Assembly (NCBI GenBank): GCA_036382575.1
Contig: DASVHL010000033.1
Coordinates: 1-64,000, forward strand
Direction: 5' to 3'
From: UBA6022 sp036382575
GTDB lineage: Bacteria; Patescibacteriota; Saccharimonadia; Saccharimonadales; Saccharimonadaceae
DNA: 64,000 nt
Part shown: piece after piece, positions 7,916 through 15,632 of the stretch
Position numbering within the stretch: the stretch's first letter is position 1
How the letters are laid out: each line of letters starts with the position of its first letter
The notes under the pieces: generated by a model
Seen by the model: only the letters and a program-made list of their open reading frames with translations
What the model was told of the DNA's origin: nothing
Databases searched by the model: none
Program-made: the position numbers and the translations under genes

Positions 7916-8652
7916 AGCAATTTCAACTGCGTCGATGCGTCAATATCAACATAAAAGGTCGCTCCATCACGATGACGTGTCGCGCCAATCTGGCCATGCA
8001 TCGCCTGTGCAAACTGCCCTGCGACATATAACCCCAGGCCGCTACTTTGCGGTCGACTATGTAGCACCTGTGTGTCGGTTCCCAGATGTTGCTGCAGTCG
8101 CCGCCAAGCATTTACTGGAACGGCTGGACCATAATCTCGGACACCGAGGCGTATTCGCTTACCCTTCTCCGAAACACGGGCTCGCAGTTCAACCGGCTCG
8201 GACCCATCAGAATAATGCAGCGCATTATCGCCAAAATTAAGCATAATACGGCGCAGCAAATCATAATTTGCGACTACTAGCATCGAGCCGCGATGCGAGG
8301 CAACCTGAATCTTGCGACCACGGGCCGCATAGAGTGGTGAAAGTTCATGTGCTACATCCTCACATAGTTGCTGTGGATTAATCGGTTCTAAATCAAAAAT
8401 ACTATCTTCTAGTCGTGACGAACGAGACAAATCCGTCGTTAAACGAAGTGCCCGTTCACTCGTCAAAACAATCTGTCGCAACATGCGATCACGTGTCGCT
8501 GGGTCAACATCGTTCGACTCCAGCCCTAACGCCAACTGACGAACAAGTGCAAGCGGCGATTTAAGTTCATGGGAAGCAGTCACCAAAAAAGGCAGGTCGC
8601 TCGAAAGTAACCCGCCCACTTGATTGTTTGTTTGACCCTTACTCCCCTTCAT
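7912..8652 (-). CDS. Soluble sensor histidine kinase
   Basis: The 246-residue kinase contains an H-box with His28 (TASHELKSPLALVRQ), an N-box (NFGDNALHYS), a G1-like DYGPAVP and a G2 box (SSGLGLYVAGQFA). These are the HisKA plus HATPase core and little else. There is no transmembrane helix and only about 20 residues before the H-box, so it lacks its own sensor domain and must sense through a partner or in the cytosol. It heads an operon with a receiver-only protein and recO. A minus-strand TAAAAT (8662-8667) ends 9 nt before the ATG. Confidence 0.88.
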   Translation of the reverse strand: MKGSKGQTNNQVGGLLSSDLPFLVTASHELKSPLALVRQLALGLESNDVDPATRDRMLRQIVLTSERALRLTTDLSRSSRLEDSIFDLEPINPQQLCEDVAHELSPLYAARGRKIQVASHRGSMLVVANYDLLRRIMLNFGDNALHYSDGSEPVELRARVSEKGKRIRLGVRDYGPAVPVNAWRRLQQHLGTDTQVLHSRPQSSGLGLYVAGQFAQAMHGQIGATRHRDGATFYVDIDASTQLKLL

Positions 8653-8693
8653 CCTACGTCTATTTTAGCACGGAGGAGAGTGATCAGCAGCGA

Positions 8694-9353
8694 CTATTGA
8701 TTGAAGTTAATCGTCTTGATGATATTCTCAAAGTCTGGCTTGAACGTATCAGCGTCCGTACGGACAGTCACAGTTTTATCGCGTACCTTAAAGACGACAG
8801 CTGCACCACGAATATCTTTGCTAAAATTACCGTCAAAACGGATAGCCGTATTGCCATTAGCACTGAAATCGCTCGTACGAAGGTCACCCTTCTTTACACG
8901 GGCATCATATTCCTTAACGACTTTGTCGTAATCGGTCTGCTCGATAACCACACGCAGGCTAAACTGCTGCTTCTCAGAGACTGGAGGTACAGTAATCGGG
9001 TTCAAGTATGCTTGGTATTCGCCGCCTTCCGCTACATCACGAGCAATGTAGACGCTCCATGTCTTTGGATAGTCAAAGATAAGACGTCCATAATCATCTG
9101 GGCCAACGAACTGTCGGTTCGGTTCCTTTTCACGGTTAGCAAATTTTACCGCTTCGATATCAGATTGATCTTTACGAGCTTCCGCTACAGCAAGCTTCAC
9201 CTTGCCGTCAACGTTTGTCTTTTGCTCGGTAAAGTTCACGTATGCCCAAATCGCTAGTGAGCCCGCTGCCAAAAACAGAACGCCAAGAAGGATAATCGTA
9301 ATGAGCGAGCCGCTGACCGCGCCGCTTTCGTGTTTATGTTGTAGATTATTCAT
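8694..9353 (-). CDS. Hypothetical single-pass membrane protein with extracytoplasmic domain
   Basis: Of 219 residues, about 15-40 form one hydrophobic helix (GSLITIILLGVLFLAAGSLAIWAYV) preceded by a short polar N-terminus. The rest is a soluble outside domain with beta-rich segments (RLIFDYPKTWSVYIAR, AAVVFKVRDKTVTVRTDA). The 'phe-tyr-pro-x-x-trp' pattern resembles PsbP-like or DUF-type domains found in surface proteins, but I cannot confirm this. TATAAT at 9361-9366 (minus strand) ends 7 nt before the ATG, indicating a leaderless transcript. The gene is monocistronic. Confidence 0.65.
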   Translation of the reverse strand: MNNLQHKHESGAVSGSLITIILLGVLFLAAGSLAIWAYVNFTEQKTNVDGKVKLAVAEARKDQSDIEAVKFANREKEPNRQFVGPDDYGRLIFDYPKTWSVYIARDVAEGGEYQAYLNPITVPPVSEKQQFSLRVVIEQTDYDKVVKEYDARVKKGDLRTSDFSANGNTAIRFDGNFSKDIRGAAVVFKVRDKTVTVRTDADTFKPDFENIIKTINFNQ

Positions 9354-9367
9354 ACGGTGTATTATAC

Positions 9368-9886
9368 TTACGCTTCTCCGGTGTGTAAAGCAGCAAATTG
9401 GTAGAGATAGTACGCCCCAGCCTTCTTGGTTGGCGTTTTGCCTGGCACAGCGAAGCCATAACTAATAAAAGATAGTGGTTTCGCCAGACGAATCGCCTCT
9501 TGTTCAACTTTTTTAGCCATCTTGGTGATATCGCGCGATTCGCCAAAAACATACACGACAGTTGTTTCTTCTGGCAGATGAACCATCCAAAAATCCGCCA
9601 AATGGGTTGAGATTAACGGATTGCTGCGTGACAGTATGCGACTAATAAAAACGAGGATAGGATTCAGTTCGTAACCAATTGCCCGAGCTCCGCGATGCGC
9701 TGCTTCGCGGAGCACTATGCCGTCGCCAGACCCAATATCAACTAATGTATCCGACGTTGTCAGTGGATAAAGTTGGTCTAGCGCTGTAGCGAGTTCGCGT
9801 TTGCGACTAGGGACATATGGTGCGCCTCGAAACACGACTAGGCCGAACAGACCAGCAATAATCACCAGCGGCCATAGCCACCACAT
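9368..9886 (-). CDS. Membrane-anchored SAM-dependent methyltransferase (FAM173-like)
   Basis: The 172-residue protein has an N-terminal hydrophobic anchor (residues 2-20) and then a class I methyltransferase motif I (TLVDIGSGDGIVLREAAHRG) with the acidic end of strand 2 (YELNPIL). This arrangement resembles FAM173/ATPSCKMT protein-lysine methyltransferases, which also have an N-terminal membrane segment. The substrate is unknown. Its ATG shares a base with the xseB stop (TAATG), so it is translationally coupled to the exonuclease VII operon. Confidence 0.75.
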   Translation of the reverse strand: MWWLWPLVIIAGLFGLVVFRGAPYVPSRKRELATALDQLYPLTTSDTLVDIGSGDGIVLREAAHRGARAIGYELNPILVFISRILSRSNPLISTHLADFWMVHLPEETTVVYVFGESRDITKMAKKVEQEAIRLAKPLSFISYGFAVPGKTPTKKAGAYYLYQFAALHTGEA

Positions 9887-10095
9887 TATTCTGCCTCGTT
9901 AAATTTTTTCTTGAGGACCGTAATATTATTTTTCATAGCAAGTAAGTCGGCTTCTATTTCCGCTGCTAATTTTTCAGCTGCAGCAAATTTATCAATCGCC
10001 TGTTCAAGTTCAAATTCATCCCCGTCAAACCACGCAACTAGTTCATTTAGTTGAATTGTCTTCTCGGCTATACTGGCATTACTTTTGTTTGACAT
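9886..10095 (-). CDS. xseB: Exodeoxyribonuclease VII small subunit
   Basis: A 69-residue acidic helical protein with the XseB pattern (LNELVAWFDGDEFELEQAIDKFAAAEKLA). Several copies coat the coiled coil of XseA. It overlaps xseA by 17 nt and the downstream methyltransferase by 1 nt, so expression is coupled. Length is normal for the family. Confidence 0.9.
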   Translation of the reverse strand: MSNKSNASIAEKTIQLNELVAWFDGDEFELEQAIDKFAAAEKLAAEIEADLLAMKNNITVLKKKFNEAE

Positions 10096-11176
10096 CGATT
10101 ACCTCCGCTGTTATTACTATATCGCTTTTTTCAATTTCTATCTGGTTTCCGGCAGTCATATCACCACGGATAATAGCATAGCCACGCTGTAGAACCTTAC
10201 GTGGATCTAATTCAGTTAGAACACGCCGAATGCCAGTTAGTTGACTTTCGTTACGATCATATTGACGTTCAATCGCGCGCAGAGCGTCCGCCAATTGATA
10301 TTGCAAGTTCTGCTTACCGGTATCAATCGCCTGATCAATCCGTGGTAATAGCCCCTGTACTTGTCGACGAACACCACGAATTATTTCGTGACGATCTGGT
10401 ACCAAGATCTGCGCGGCATTACTCGGCGTTGCCGCTCGTACATCCGCCACCATGTCAGCCAGACTCACATCAACTTCATGCCCAACCCCAACCAACGTTG
10501 GCACGCGACTCGCCGCGATTTCTCGCACTAATAGCTCATCGTTAAATGCCGACAAATCATCCGCGCTTCCCCCACCGCGAATAATCACAATGACTTCTGG
10601 CAGAATTTCCTGTGCATTGAAATATTTTAATGCACCAATCATCTGATCTGGCGCAACAGCGCCCTGCACCTGAACCGATGCAACTTCAATATTTAGTCCA
10701 CCCCATCGGTCATCGAGAATCTTAATAAAATCAGCGTAACCGGCTGCTTGTGTACTGCTAATGACCGCGACGTGATGCGGTAACGGTGGGAGTGAACGCT
10801 TGCGCTCAACTGCGAATAATCCCTCTTTGTCTAACTTCGCTCGCAGTAGCTCGAAACTTTTCTTAAGGCTTCCTTCGCCGCTTGGTCGCACTGCACGAAC
10901 CGTCAAACTAAACTTGCCCCACGGTGTCAGCTTCGGTGTTGCGGTCACAATCACTTTCATGCCATCTTCAATTGGCACACGCAGTTGCCAAACAGTCATA
11001 AAACAATTGACACTGCCGCCAGCATCTTTGATATCAAAAAAGACATACTTACCCTGATTAACCTTAAAGCTCGCGACTTCACCCTCAACTTCAATACTCG
11101 GATACGCATATTCGAGTGTTTGGTTGAGTGTAGCGATAAAGTCGCTAACTGTTAATTGGGGGACGTTTTTTTCCAT
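10079..11176 (-). CDS. xseA: Exodeoxyribonuclease VII large subunit (short)
   Basis: The N-terminal OB fold (residues 6-95) is followed by the catalytic domain with the family motifs IIRGGGSADDLSAFND and VGVGHEVDVSLADMVAD. Together with XseB it degrades single-stranded DNA to oligonucleotides. At 365 residues it is roughly 80-90 shorter than E. coli XseA, and the deficit falls in the C-terminal coiled coil that binds XseB. Its start overlaps the upstream flippase-like gene by 32 nt, and its end overlaps xseB by 17 nt. Confidence 0.92.
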   Translation of the reverse strand: MEKNVPQLTVSDFIATLNQTLEYAYPSIEVEGEVASFKVNQGKYVFFDIKDAGGSVNCFMTVWQLRVPIEDGMKVIVTATPKLTPWGKFSLTVRAVRPSGEGSLKKSFELLRAKLDKEGLFAVERKRSLPPLPHHVAVISSTQAAGYADFIKILDDRWGGLNIEVASVQVQGAVAPDQMIGALKYFNAQEILPEVIVIIRGGGSADDLSAFNDELLVREIAASRVPTLVGVGHEVDVSLADMVADVRAATPSNAAQILVPDRHEIIRGVRRQVQGLLPRIDQAIDTGKQNLQYQLADALRAIERQYDRNESQLTGIRRVLTELDPRKVLQRGYAIIRGDMTAGNQIEIEKSDIVITAEVIDVKQK

Positions 11177-12188
11177 ACTTTATAATCGCGTGTTGATAAA
11201 ACAAATAACCTAATCCGATTGTACCCAGTAGTAAAATAACCCGGGCGAGCAAGATACCGGCAATTGCCGTTCCCTGCGCCAGGCCGGCAATCGCCAAAAA
11301 TGCCACCATAATCGCTTCGTATGCACCGGCACCACCTGGCGTCACTACGAAGAATCCAGCCATTGAGGCTACCCCGTAGGCAATCAATACTGGTGCAGGA
11401 TTCACCGATACGCCCAATGCCCAGAATGCAATCAAGAATAATCCGACGTCTGCGAGATTAAACACTAATCCCCATAAAAATGGTCGGATCAATATCCGTT
11501 TGTCGGCACGCAAAGCCACGTAGTCGTGATGTAGTTCATCAAAATACTCATTCACTTGATCTTTATCGAGTACTTTTCGTTTGCGTCCAAACGTCACTTT
11601 ACGCACAAGCGTATTAACCGTTCGTGTTGTCCAGCTTGCGAACCATGTCATACGTTTAGTGCTGCTCATGACAAACACCGCCGCAACCATCACGCTTATC
11701 ATGCCGGATGCCAAAATAGAGCTAACCAAAATGATCCAACGGTTGATGCCGCCATCAATTGTCACGATCAAAACTGCAATCAACAGTAGTGCAATAAATG
11801 ATGCAAAGCCCATTGAATATCGCACCACCTGTGCCATAGTCGAACGGCCGGCTGATACGCCGTAACCACCCAGTCGCCATCCCATATACGAAATACCGCT
11901 CACGCCACCACTTGGCAAAACGTGATTCACAAAATTCATTTCAAGCGCCATGCGCGCCAGACCAAGCGGCGCGATATGATCAATCGCTTTCTTGCCGCGT
12001 AAATATGAAAACATCATTTCCCCACCGGCGTAATAGACCAACAATTGTCCAGGAATCAACAATAATAATATCCAGATGTTAACTTGCTCGAGAAGTTGCC
12101 AGGCGCGTACGAGTTCGTGTCGCGAAAAAAAGATAATCACGGCGATTAATACGAGAGTAATTGTGCTCAACCATGCGCGAAAAGACAT
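11145..12188 (-). CDS. Lysylphosphatidylglycerol synthase TM-region / UPF0104-like membrane protein
   Basis: The 347-residue protein has about eight hydrophobic helices and the family pattern of UPF0104/AglD-like proteins (FVNHVLPSGGVSGISYMGWRL and VTPGGAGAYEAIMVAFLA). Members are membrane proteins linked to lipid or polyprenol-sugar transfer and flipping; the substrate here is unknown. An upstream in-frame ATG at 12320 lies inside the divergent gene, so I chose ATG 12186-12188. That ATG follows a minus-strand TATACT (12195-12200) at 6 nt, i.e. a leaderless mRNA from a shared palindromic promoter. It is co-transcribed with xseA, xseB and the methyltransferase. Confidence 0.8.
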   Translation of the reverse strand: MSFRAWLSTITLVLIAVIIFFSRHELVRAWQLLEQVNIWILLLLIPGQLLVYYAGGEMMFSYLRGKKAIDHIAPLGLARMALEMNFVNHVLPSGGVSGISYMGWRLGGYGVSAGRSTMAQVVRYSMGFASFIALLLIAVLIVTIDGGINRWIILVSSILASGMISVMVAAVFVMSSTKRMTWFASWTTRTVNTLVRKVTFGRKRKVLDKDQVNEYFDELHHDYVALRADKRILIRPFLWGLVFNLADVGLFLIAFWALGVSVNPAPVLIAYGVASMAGFFVVTPGGAGAYEAIMVAFLAIAGLAQGTAIAGILLARVILLLGTIGLGYLFYQHAIIKYGKKRPPINS

Positions 12189-12193
12189 ATAAC

Positions 12194-12205
12194 TAGTATA
12201 TACTA
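12194..12205. promoter_or_regulatory. Palindromic divergent promoter with overlapping -10 hexamers
   Basis: The 12-bp perfect palindrome TAGTATATACTA lies between two divergent start codons only 22 bp apart. It carries TATACT on the plus strand (12199-12204) and TATACT on the minus strand (12200-12195). Each hexamer ends exactly 6 nt before its start codon (12211 plus, 12188 minus). This implies leaderless transcripts in both directions. Confidence 0.7.
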
Positions 12206-12210
12206 CAGAT

Positions 12211-13380
12211 ATGTATATTGCGATTTTGGGACGACAACCAGCACTCGGTATGGCCGAGCTTGAACATTTATATGGCGGCACGAACACCGCTTGGTTTTCT
12301 GACGATACCGCAACCATCAAGACTGACGAACTTTCTATTGAACAATTAGGTGGTACACAAAAAGCTGGACGCGTCGTGATTGAGCTCCCTGCGAGCGATT
12401 GGCACCGTGTCAGCCAAAAGATCGTCCAGGCCTATGTCCAAGCCTGGTCAGGTTTTGAAGGTAAAATTACCCTTGGTATTAGCGTCTACGGTTTCCCGAT
12501 TGATGCCCGTGAAGTGCAAAAAACCGGCATTATTCTCAAACAAAAGCTTAAAAAACAAAACGTGAGCCTGCGTCTTATTCCTAATGCAGAACCAGTTTTA
12601 AACACTGCAACTGCACACCATAACAAACTAGGTCTATCGAACAATAAAGTTGAACTCATCGTTGTCAAAAGTGGTAATGGTAGTATTATTGTCGCCGAAA
12701 GCACCGGTGCACAAAATATCACCGCCCTGGCAAAACGTGACCAAGAACGCCCAAAGCGCGATGCCTTTGTCGGTATGTTACCACCAAAACTTGCCCAAAT
12801 GATGCTCAACATGGCCGTGCCGTCAGGTACTTCCCATCTTCGTGTCCTTGATCCATTCTGTGGCACTGGTGTTATCCTTCAGGAAGCTGCGTTAATGAAT
12901 CACGCGGTCTACGGAACTGATCTTGCTGAGAAAATGGTCAAATACTCTCAAGCTAACCTTGAATGGCTAGCTGATACCCATCATCTGACTATCGATGCGA
13001 CTGTCCACGGTGGCGATGCGATGGACACTAAATGGCAATCACCAATTGATGCCGTCGTTTGCGAAAGTTACCTTGGTCAGCCGTTTAGCGCACCCCCTTC
13101 TCCTGCTAAACTAACTGATGTTCGTAAAAACTGTAATTACATTATCAGTACATTTCTAAAGAATATCGGTTCGCAAATTGCGCCTGGCACACCGCTATGT
13201 GTCGCCGTTCCCGCCTGGAAGAGCATTAACAACGACTTCACTCACCTACCGCTCGTAAATGATGTGGAATCTCTCGGCTACGAACGCTACGATTTTAAGA
13301 ATATCGAACACAAAGAACTCCTCTACTTCCGCGAAGACCAAATCGTGGCCCGCGAACTGCTTGTACTAATAAAGACATAA
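12211..13380 (+). CDS. Trm11/TrmG10-like tRNA (guanine-N2) methyltransferase
   Basis: The 389-residue protein has an N-terminal THUMP-like region and then the linker-plus-catalytic pattern of the Trm-G10/UPF0020 group (RDQERPKRDAFVGMLPPKLA, about residues 171-190). The SAM-binding motif is LDPFCGTGVILQEA. These enzymes methylate N2 of guanine 10 in tRNA. Motif IV, normally (N/D)PPY, reads CESYLGQPF here, as in a subset of bacterial homologues. The start is leaderless from TATACT at 12199-12204. The gene is monocistronic and followed by a large hairpin. The tRNA target is inferred. Confidence 0.75.
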   Translation: MYIAILGRQPALGMAELEHLYGGTNTAWFSDDTATIKTDELSIEQLGGTQKAGRVVIELPASDWHRVSQKIVQAYVQAWSGFEGKITLGISVYGFPIDAREVQKTGIILKQKLKKQNVSLRLIPNAEPVLNTATAHHNKLGLSNNKVELIVVKSGNGSIIVAESTGAQNITALAKRDQERPKRDAFVGMLPPKLAQMMLNMAVPSGTSHLRVLDPFCGTGVILQEAALMNHAVYGTDLAEKMVKYSQANLEWLADTHHLTIDATVHGGDAMDTKWQSPIDAVVCESYLGQPFSAPPSPAKLTDVRKNCNYIISTFLKNIGSQIAPGTPLCVAVPAWKSINNDFTHLPLVNDVESLGYERYDFKNIEHKELLYFREDQIVARELLVLIKT

Positions 13381-13385
13381 AGATA

Positions 13386-13436
13386 GCCAGGTCTCCGTAA
13401 AAACCTGGCTGATCCAGGTCATTATGGAGACCTGGC
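13386..13436. terminator. Nested hairpin terminator between convergent genes
   Basis: Outer arms 13386-13396 and 13426-13436 form an 11-bp perfect stem. Inside it, 13403-13408 pairs with 13414-13419, and on the minus strand the inner hairpin is followed by five T residues. The inner element is thus a canonical terminator for the minus-strand lipoprotein gene. The outer stem may serve the plus-strand methyltransferase gene. Confidence 0.7.
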
Positions 13437-13446
13437 GATCCTTGCG

Positions 13447-13998
13447 CTACTTGGCAGGCTGCATAGGCTGTCGGCAAGGAACAAATTTGCCAAGGTCATA
13501 TTCCAGCGTTTCGCCTTCGGTAGCCTTACCTTGACCTGGCTTTACTTTATAGAGAAGCTCCTCGCCATGGCTCTTTTTCGATGGATCGTACGGAAGCTGC
13601 TCACCCTCCTGTTTACCACCCTTTTCGGTACAGAACTCCGAATGGTATGCAAGTAGCGCCCAATCAGCCATCTGCTCTCCGAGGTCTTGAACGAATTGTA
13701 CACGCAACTCGAGAACCTGAGCACATTTCACTCCCGACTTCTGGAAACGGTATGCGATCGCTTTGTCCAATTTCTCGCATTCATCAAGCATAGAATCCGA
13801 GGGACCGACGTTACTTTTTGTGCTTTCGGTAGGCTCAGGTTCGAGTGTTACCCAAGTCGTTTGCGTCGGTTTAGGCATACTACCCTCACCTACAACGATC
13901 TTAGCATCGACAACTCTCGGTGTCTCTGGTGCTGGCATAGAGCAAGCAGTCAGTAGTAATAGTGCAGCTGCAACACATAGGTTAGGTACGAACTTCAT
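13447..13998 (-). CDS. Putative lipoprotein, function unknown
   Basis: From ATG 13996-13998 the 183-residue product has a signal peptide with lipobox (LLLLTAC, Cys at about residue 19). A Pro/Thr/Glu-rich tether to about residue 65 follows, then a small domain with Cys residues that could pair (DECEKLD, VKCAQVL, EFCTEKG, FVPCRQP). The mature protein should be lipid-anchored on the outer face of the membrane. I preferred this start over 14046 because AAGGAG precedes it at a good distance and the signal peptide follows directly. A promoter lies at 14043-14071. Confidence 0.75.
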   Translation of the reverse strand: MKFVPNLCVAAALLLLTACSMPAPETPRVVDAKIVVGEGSMPKPTQTTWVTLEPEPTESTKSNVGPSDSMLDECEKLDKAIAYRFQKSGVKCAQVLELRVQFVQDLGEQMADWALLAYHSEFCTEKGGKQEGEQLPYDPSKKSHGEELLYKVKPGQGKATEGETLEYDLGKFVPCRQPMQPAK

Positions 13999-14042
13999 GA
14001 CATACTCCTTAATACAAGGTTGGACATTGCGTTTGTATGTAT

Positions 14043-14071
14043 ACAATACGCCTATTTTGTATTTACGTCAA
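14043..14071 (-). promoter_or_regulatory. Sigma70-type promoter of the lipoprotein gene
   Basis: On the minus strand TTGACG (14071-14066) and TATTGT (14048-14043) are 17 bp apart, upstream of the lipoprotein start at 13998. Confidence 0.6.
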
Positions 14072-14148
14072 TTTAAGTATTTTATATGAATATATTCGCA
14101 CCTATCAGCTCGGCCGAAACATTATTTTATGAATAGACATCCCACCCC

Positions 14149-14177
14149 TTGACGAAACACGCAAATTTAGCTACAAT
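14149..14177 (+). promoter_or_regulatory. Sigma70-type promoter of rpmA
   Basis: TTGACG at 14149-14154 and TACAAT at 14172-14177 are 17 bp apart. The transcript would start near 14184 and carry a 30-nt leader with AGGAG at 14204-14208 before the rpmA ATG. Confidence 0.75.
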
Positions 14178-14215
14178 TGAACAGATTGATTTTAGAAACT
14201 ATAAGGAGTTAACCT

Positions 14216-14488
14216 ATGTCACACGTTAAAGCAGGTGGTTCAAGTAAGAACATCCACAATAACGCCGGCCAACGCCTTGGTGTGAAACGCTTTGGTGGCC
14301 AGAAAGTTCGCACTGGCGAAGTTTTGGTTCGTCAAACTGGCTCAACTAAGGTTGCTGGTCCTGGTACATTTATCAGCAAAAACTTTACTATTCACGCTGC
14401 CGTTGATGGCGTTGTGTCATTTGGTAAGGTTAAAAAAGGTCACTTCACTGGCAAAACTGTGCCTCGCACACAAGTCAGCGTTAAATAA
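14216..14488 (+). CDS. rpmA: 50S ribosomal protein bL27
   Basis: The 90-residue protein shows the bL27 signature: GGSSKNIHNNAGQRLGVKRFGGQ followed by the QRGT-like block VRQTGSTKVAGPGTF. It lies at the peptidyl-transferase centre of the large subunit. The N-terminus is the short form (MSHVKAGGSS), without the cleaved Firmicutes extension. It has its own promoter, RBS and terminator and is about 40 kb away from rplU, with which it usually forms an operon. Confidence 0.97.
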   Translation: MSHVKAGGSSKNIHNNAGQRLGVKRFGGQKVRTGEVLVRQTGSTKVAGPGTFISKNFTIHAAVDGVVSFGKVKKGHFTGKTVPRTQVSVK

Positions 14489-14501
14489 TTACGCTGTATA
14501 A

Positions 14502-14530
14502 AAAATACTCCGCATCTCGCGGAGTATTTT
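14502..14530 (+). terminator. Intrinsic terminator of rpmA
   Basis: A perfect 12-bp stem (14502-14513 with 14519-14530), 5-nt loop and terminal T residues lie just after rpmA. Its symmetric A/T ends would also serve the convergent gene whose stop is at 14529. Confidence 0.85.
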
Positions 14531-14786
14531 ATTTGTCGTAATAGAATTCTGGTCCTGTCGAGGTCGCGCTATCGTCAGCTGCTTTTGGTACCTCATCAAT
14601 GACTTCGTGCACTATATGCATATTCCTACGCTTAGTTAGCGCCTTGATGCTCACTATTTCATCTTTTACATACTGTGGCACCTCAATTGGACGACTTGCC
14701 TCTATTAGGCGCAGCTCTTCCTTGAGCTGCTTATCGCGCTGCCATGCATCAATACGTACAACATTAGACTTTTCGTTATTGTTCAC
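14529..14786 (-). CDS. Hypothetical 85-residue protein
   Basis: A small hydrophilic protein with a charged helical N-terminal half (AWQRDKQLKEELRLIE) and an acidic tail ending FYYDK. I chose the GTG at 14784-14786, preceded by GGGAG at a normal distance, over the longer reading from ATG 14924, which lies deep inside the upstream gene. With this start it overlaps the preceding gene by 11 nt and is the last of three coupled orphan genes. No family was recognised. Confidence 0.55.
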   Translation of the reverse strand: MNNNEKSNVVRIDAWQRDKQLKEELRLIEASRPIEVPQYVKDEIVSIKALTKRRNMHIVHEVIDEVPKAADDSATSTGPEFYYDK

Positions 14787-15630
14787 GACGAATCTCCCGT
14801 TGAAATGATGGTGAACGTAAGATTCGATTAGCAGCTTCACGGTGTTGGCCAACAGTGGCGTTTTCGTCAGTTTGACCATCTTCGGCTGATGGATCCCACT
14901 GGCCAGAAATTTTACGCCATGCATATAGCGCTACAACATCTCGACTATTCATCACTTTCGCGCCAGGAAAGTTAGGTTTTTTCATTTCGTTTCGCTGCAT
15001 ACGTTCTGGTAAATCGCCTAGGTAAGCATCTACCTTTTCGCGAAGATACGCTGTTACCGAGTCAGCTGCCGCTTCACTGCTACGCAAGGTCTCTATGAGA
15101 GCATGCTTGTCGCTCGGCAAGCCATCTGGTAAATCTTTCAGCGCATCGGCGATGACATCCATAAGTTGTGGGTCTTTTGTCCCTGCTGCTTCAAGTTGGT
15201 CAATCGAATACTCTGTCTTAAGTTCAAGATTCTTTTCCGACTCAGGCGTCACTACTGCTGCATTTTCAACAGAATAACCATTGCGTTCATCTAGCTCAAT
15301 GTCAGTATTATACAAATTATCGTATTTATTCAGTTCATTATCAGCAGAAGCAATCTCATTGTCTATGCGTCGACGCGTAAATGGGTCTTCGCTATCGGTT
15401 GTTGCAATAAAAACTTGATACTGATCATTATCTGCGTCATATACTGATACTTCTAAATCACCCTCATCGAATGAGAGGTGGTGCATATCCATCACTAACT
15501 TGGCGCCAGGGTCGCTATTTGGATCAACTGCCATATGAAGCGCTTGCCACTCCGCCTCTGTAAGGTCTATTTTGCGTAGCGGTGCCTTATCGGCAGACTC
15601 ATGTGATGAGCCGGGAAATTGCTCACTCAT
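14776..15630 (-). CDS. Hypothetical acidic protein, 284 residues
   Basis: A soluble, strongly acidic protein without signal peptide or membrane segment. The N-terminal third includes DLTEAEWQALHMAVDPN. The middle is Asp/Asn/Glu-rich (residues 60-130) and the C-terminal part is more basic and helical (PERMQRNEMKKPNFPGAKV; NRILRSPSFQREIRREQ). It starts 2 nt after the stop of the 15633 gene and overlaps the next one, so the three are one transcription unit. No known family. The acidic and basic halves suggest a regulator or chaperone-like partner, which is speculation. Confidence 0.6.
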   Translation of the reverse strand: MSEQFPGSSHESADKAPLRKIDLTEAEWQALHMAVDPNSDPGAKLVMDMHHLSFDEGDLEVSVYDADNDQYQVFIATTDSEDPFTRRRIDNEIASADNELNKYDNLYNTDIELDERNGYSVENAAVVTPESEKNLELKTEYSIDQLEAAGTKDPQLMDVIADALKDLPDGLPSDKHALIETLRSSEAAADSVTAYLREKVDAYLGDLPERMQRNEMKKPNFPGAKVMNSRDVVALYAWRKISGQWDPSAEDGQTDENATVGQHREAANRILRSPSFQREIRREQ

Positions 15631-15632
15631 AG

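Noticed and set aside
12189..12320. N-terminal extension of the flippase-like gene to ATG 12320
   Set aside because: It overlaps the divergent methyltransferase gene and lies upstream of the -10 element; the extra residues are not hydrophobic or conserved-looking.
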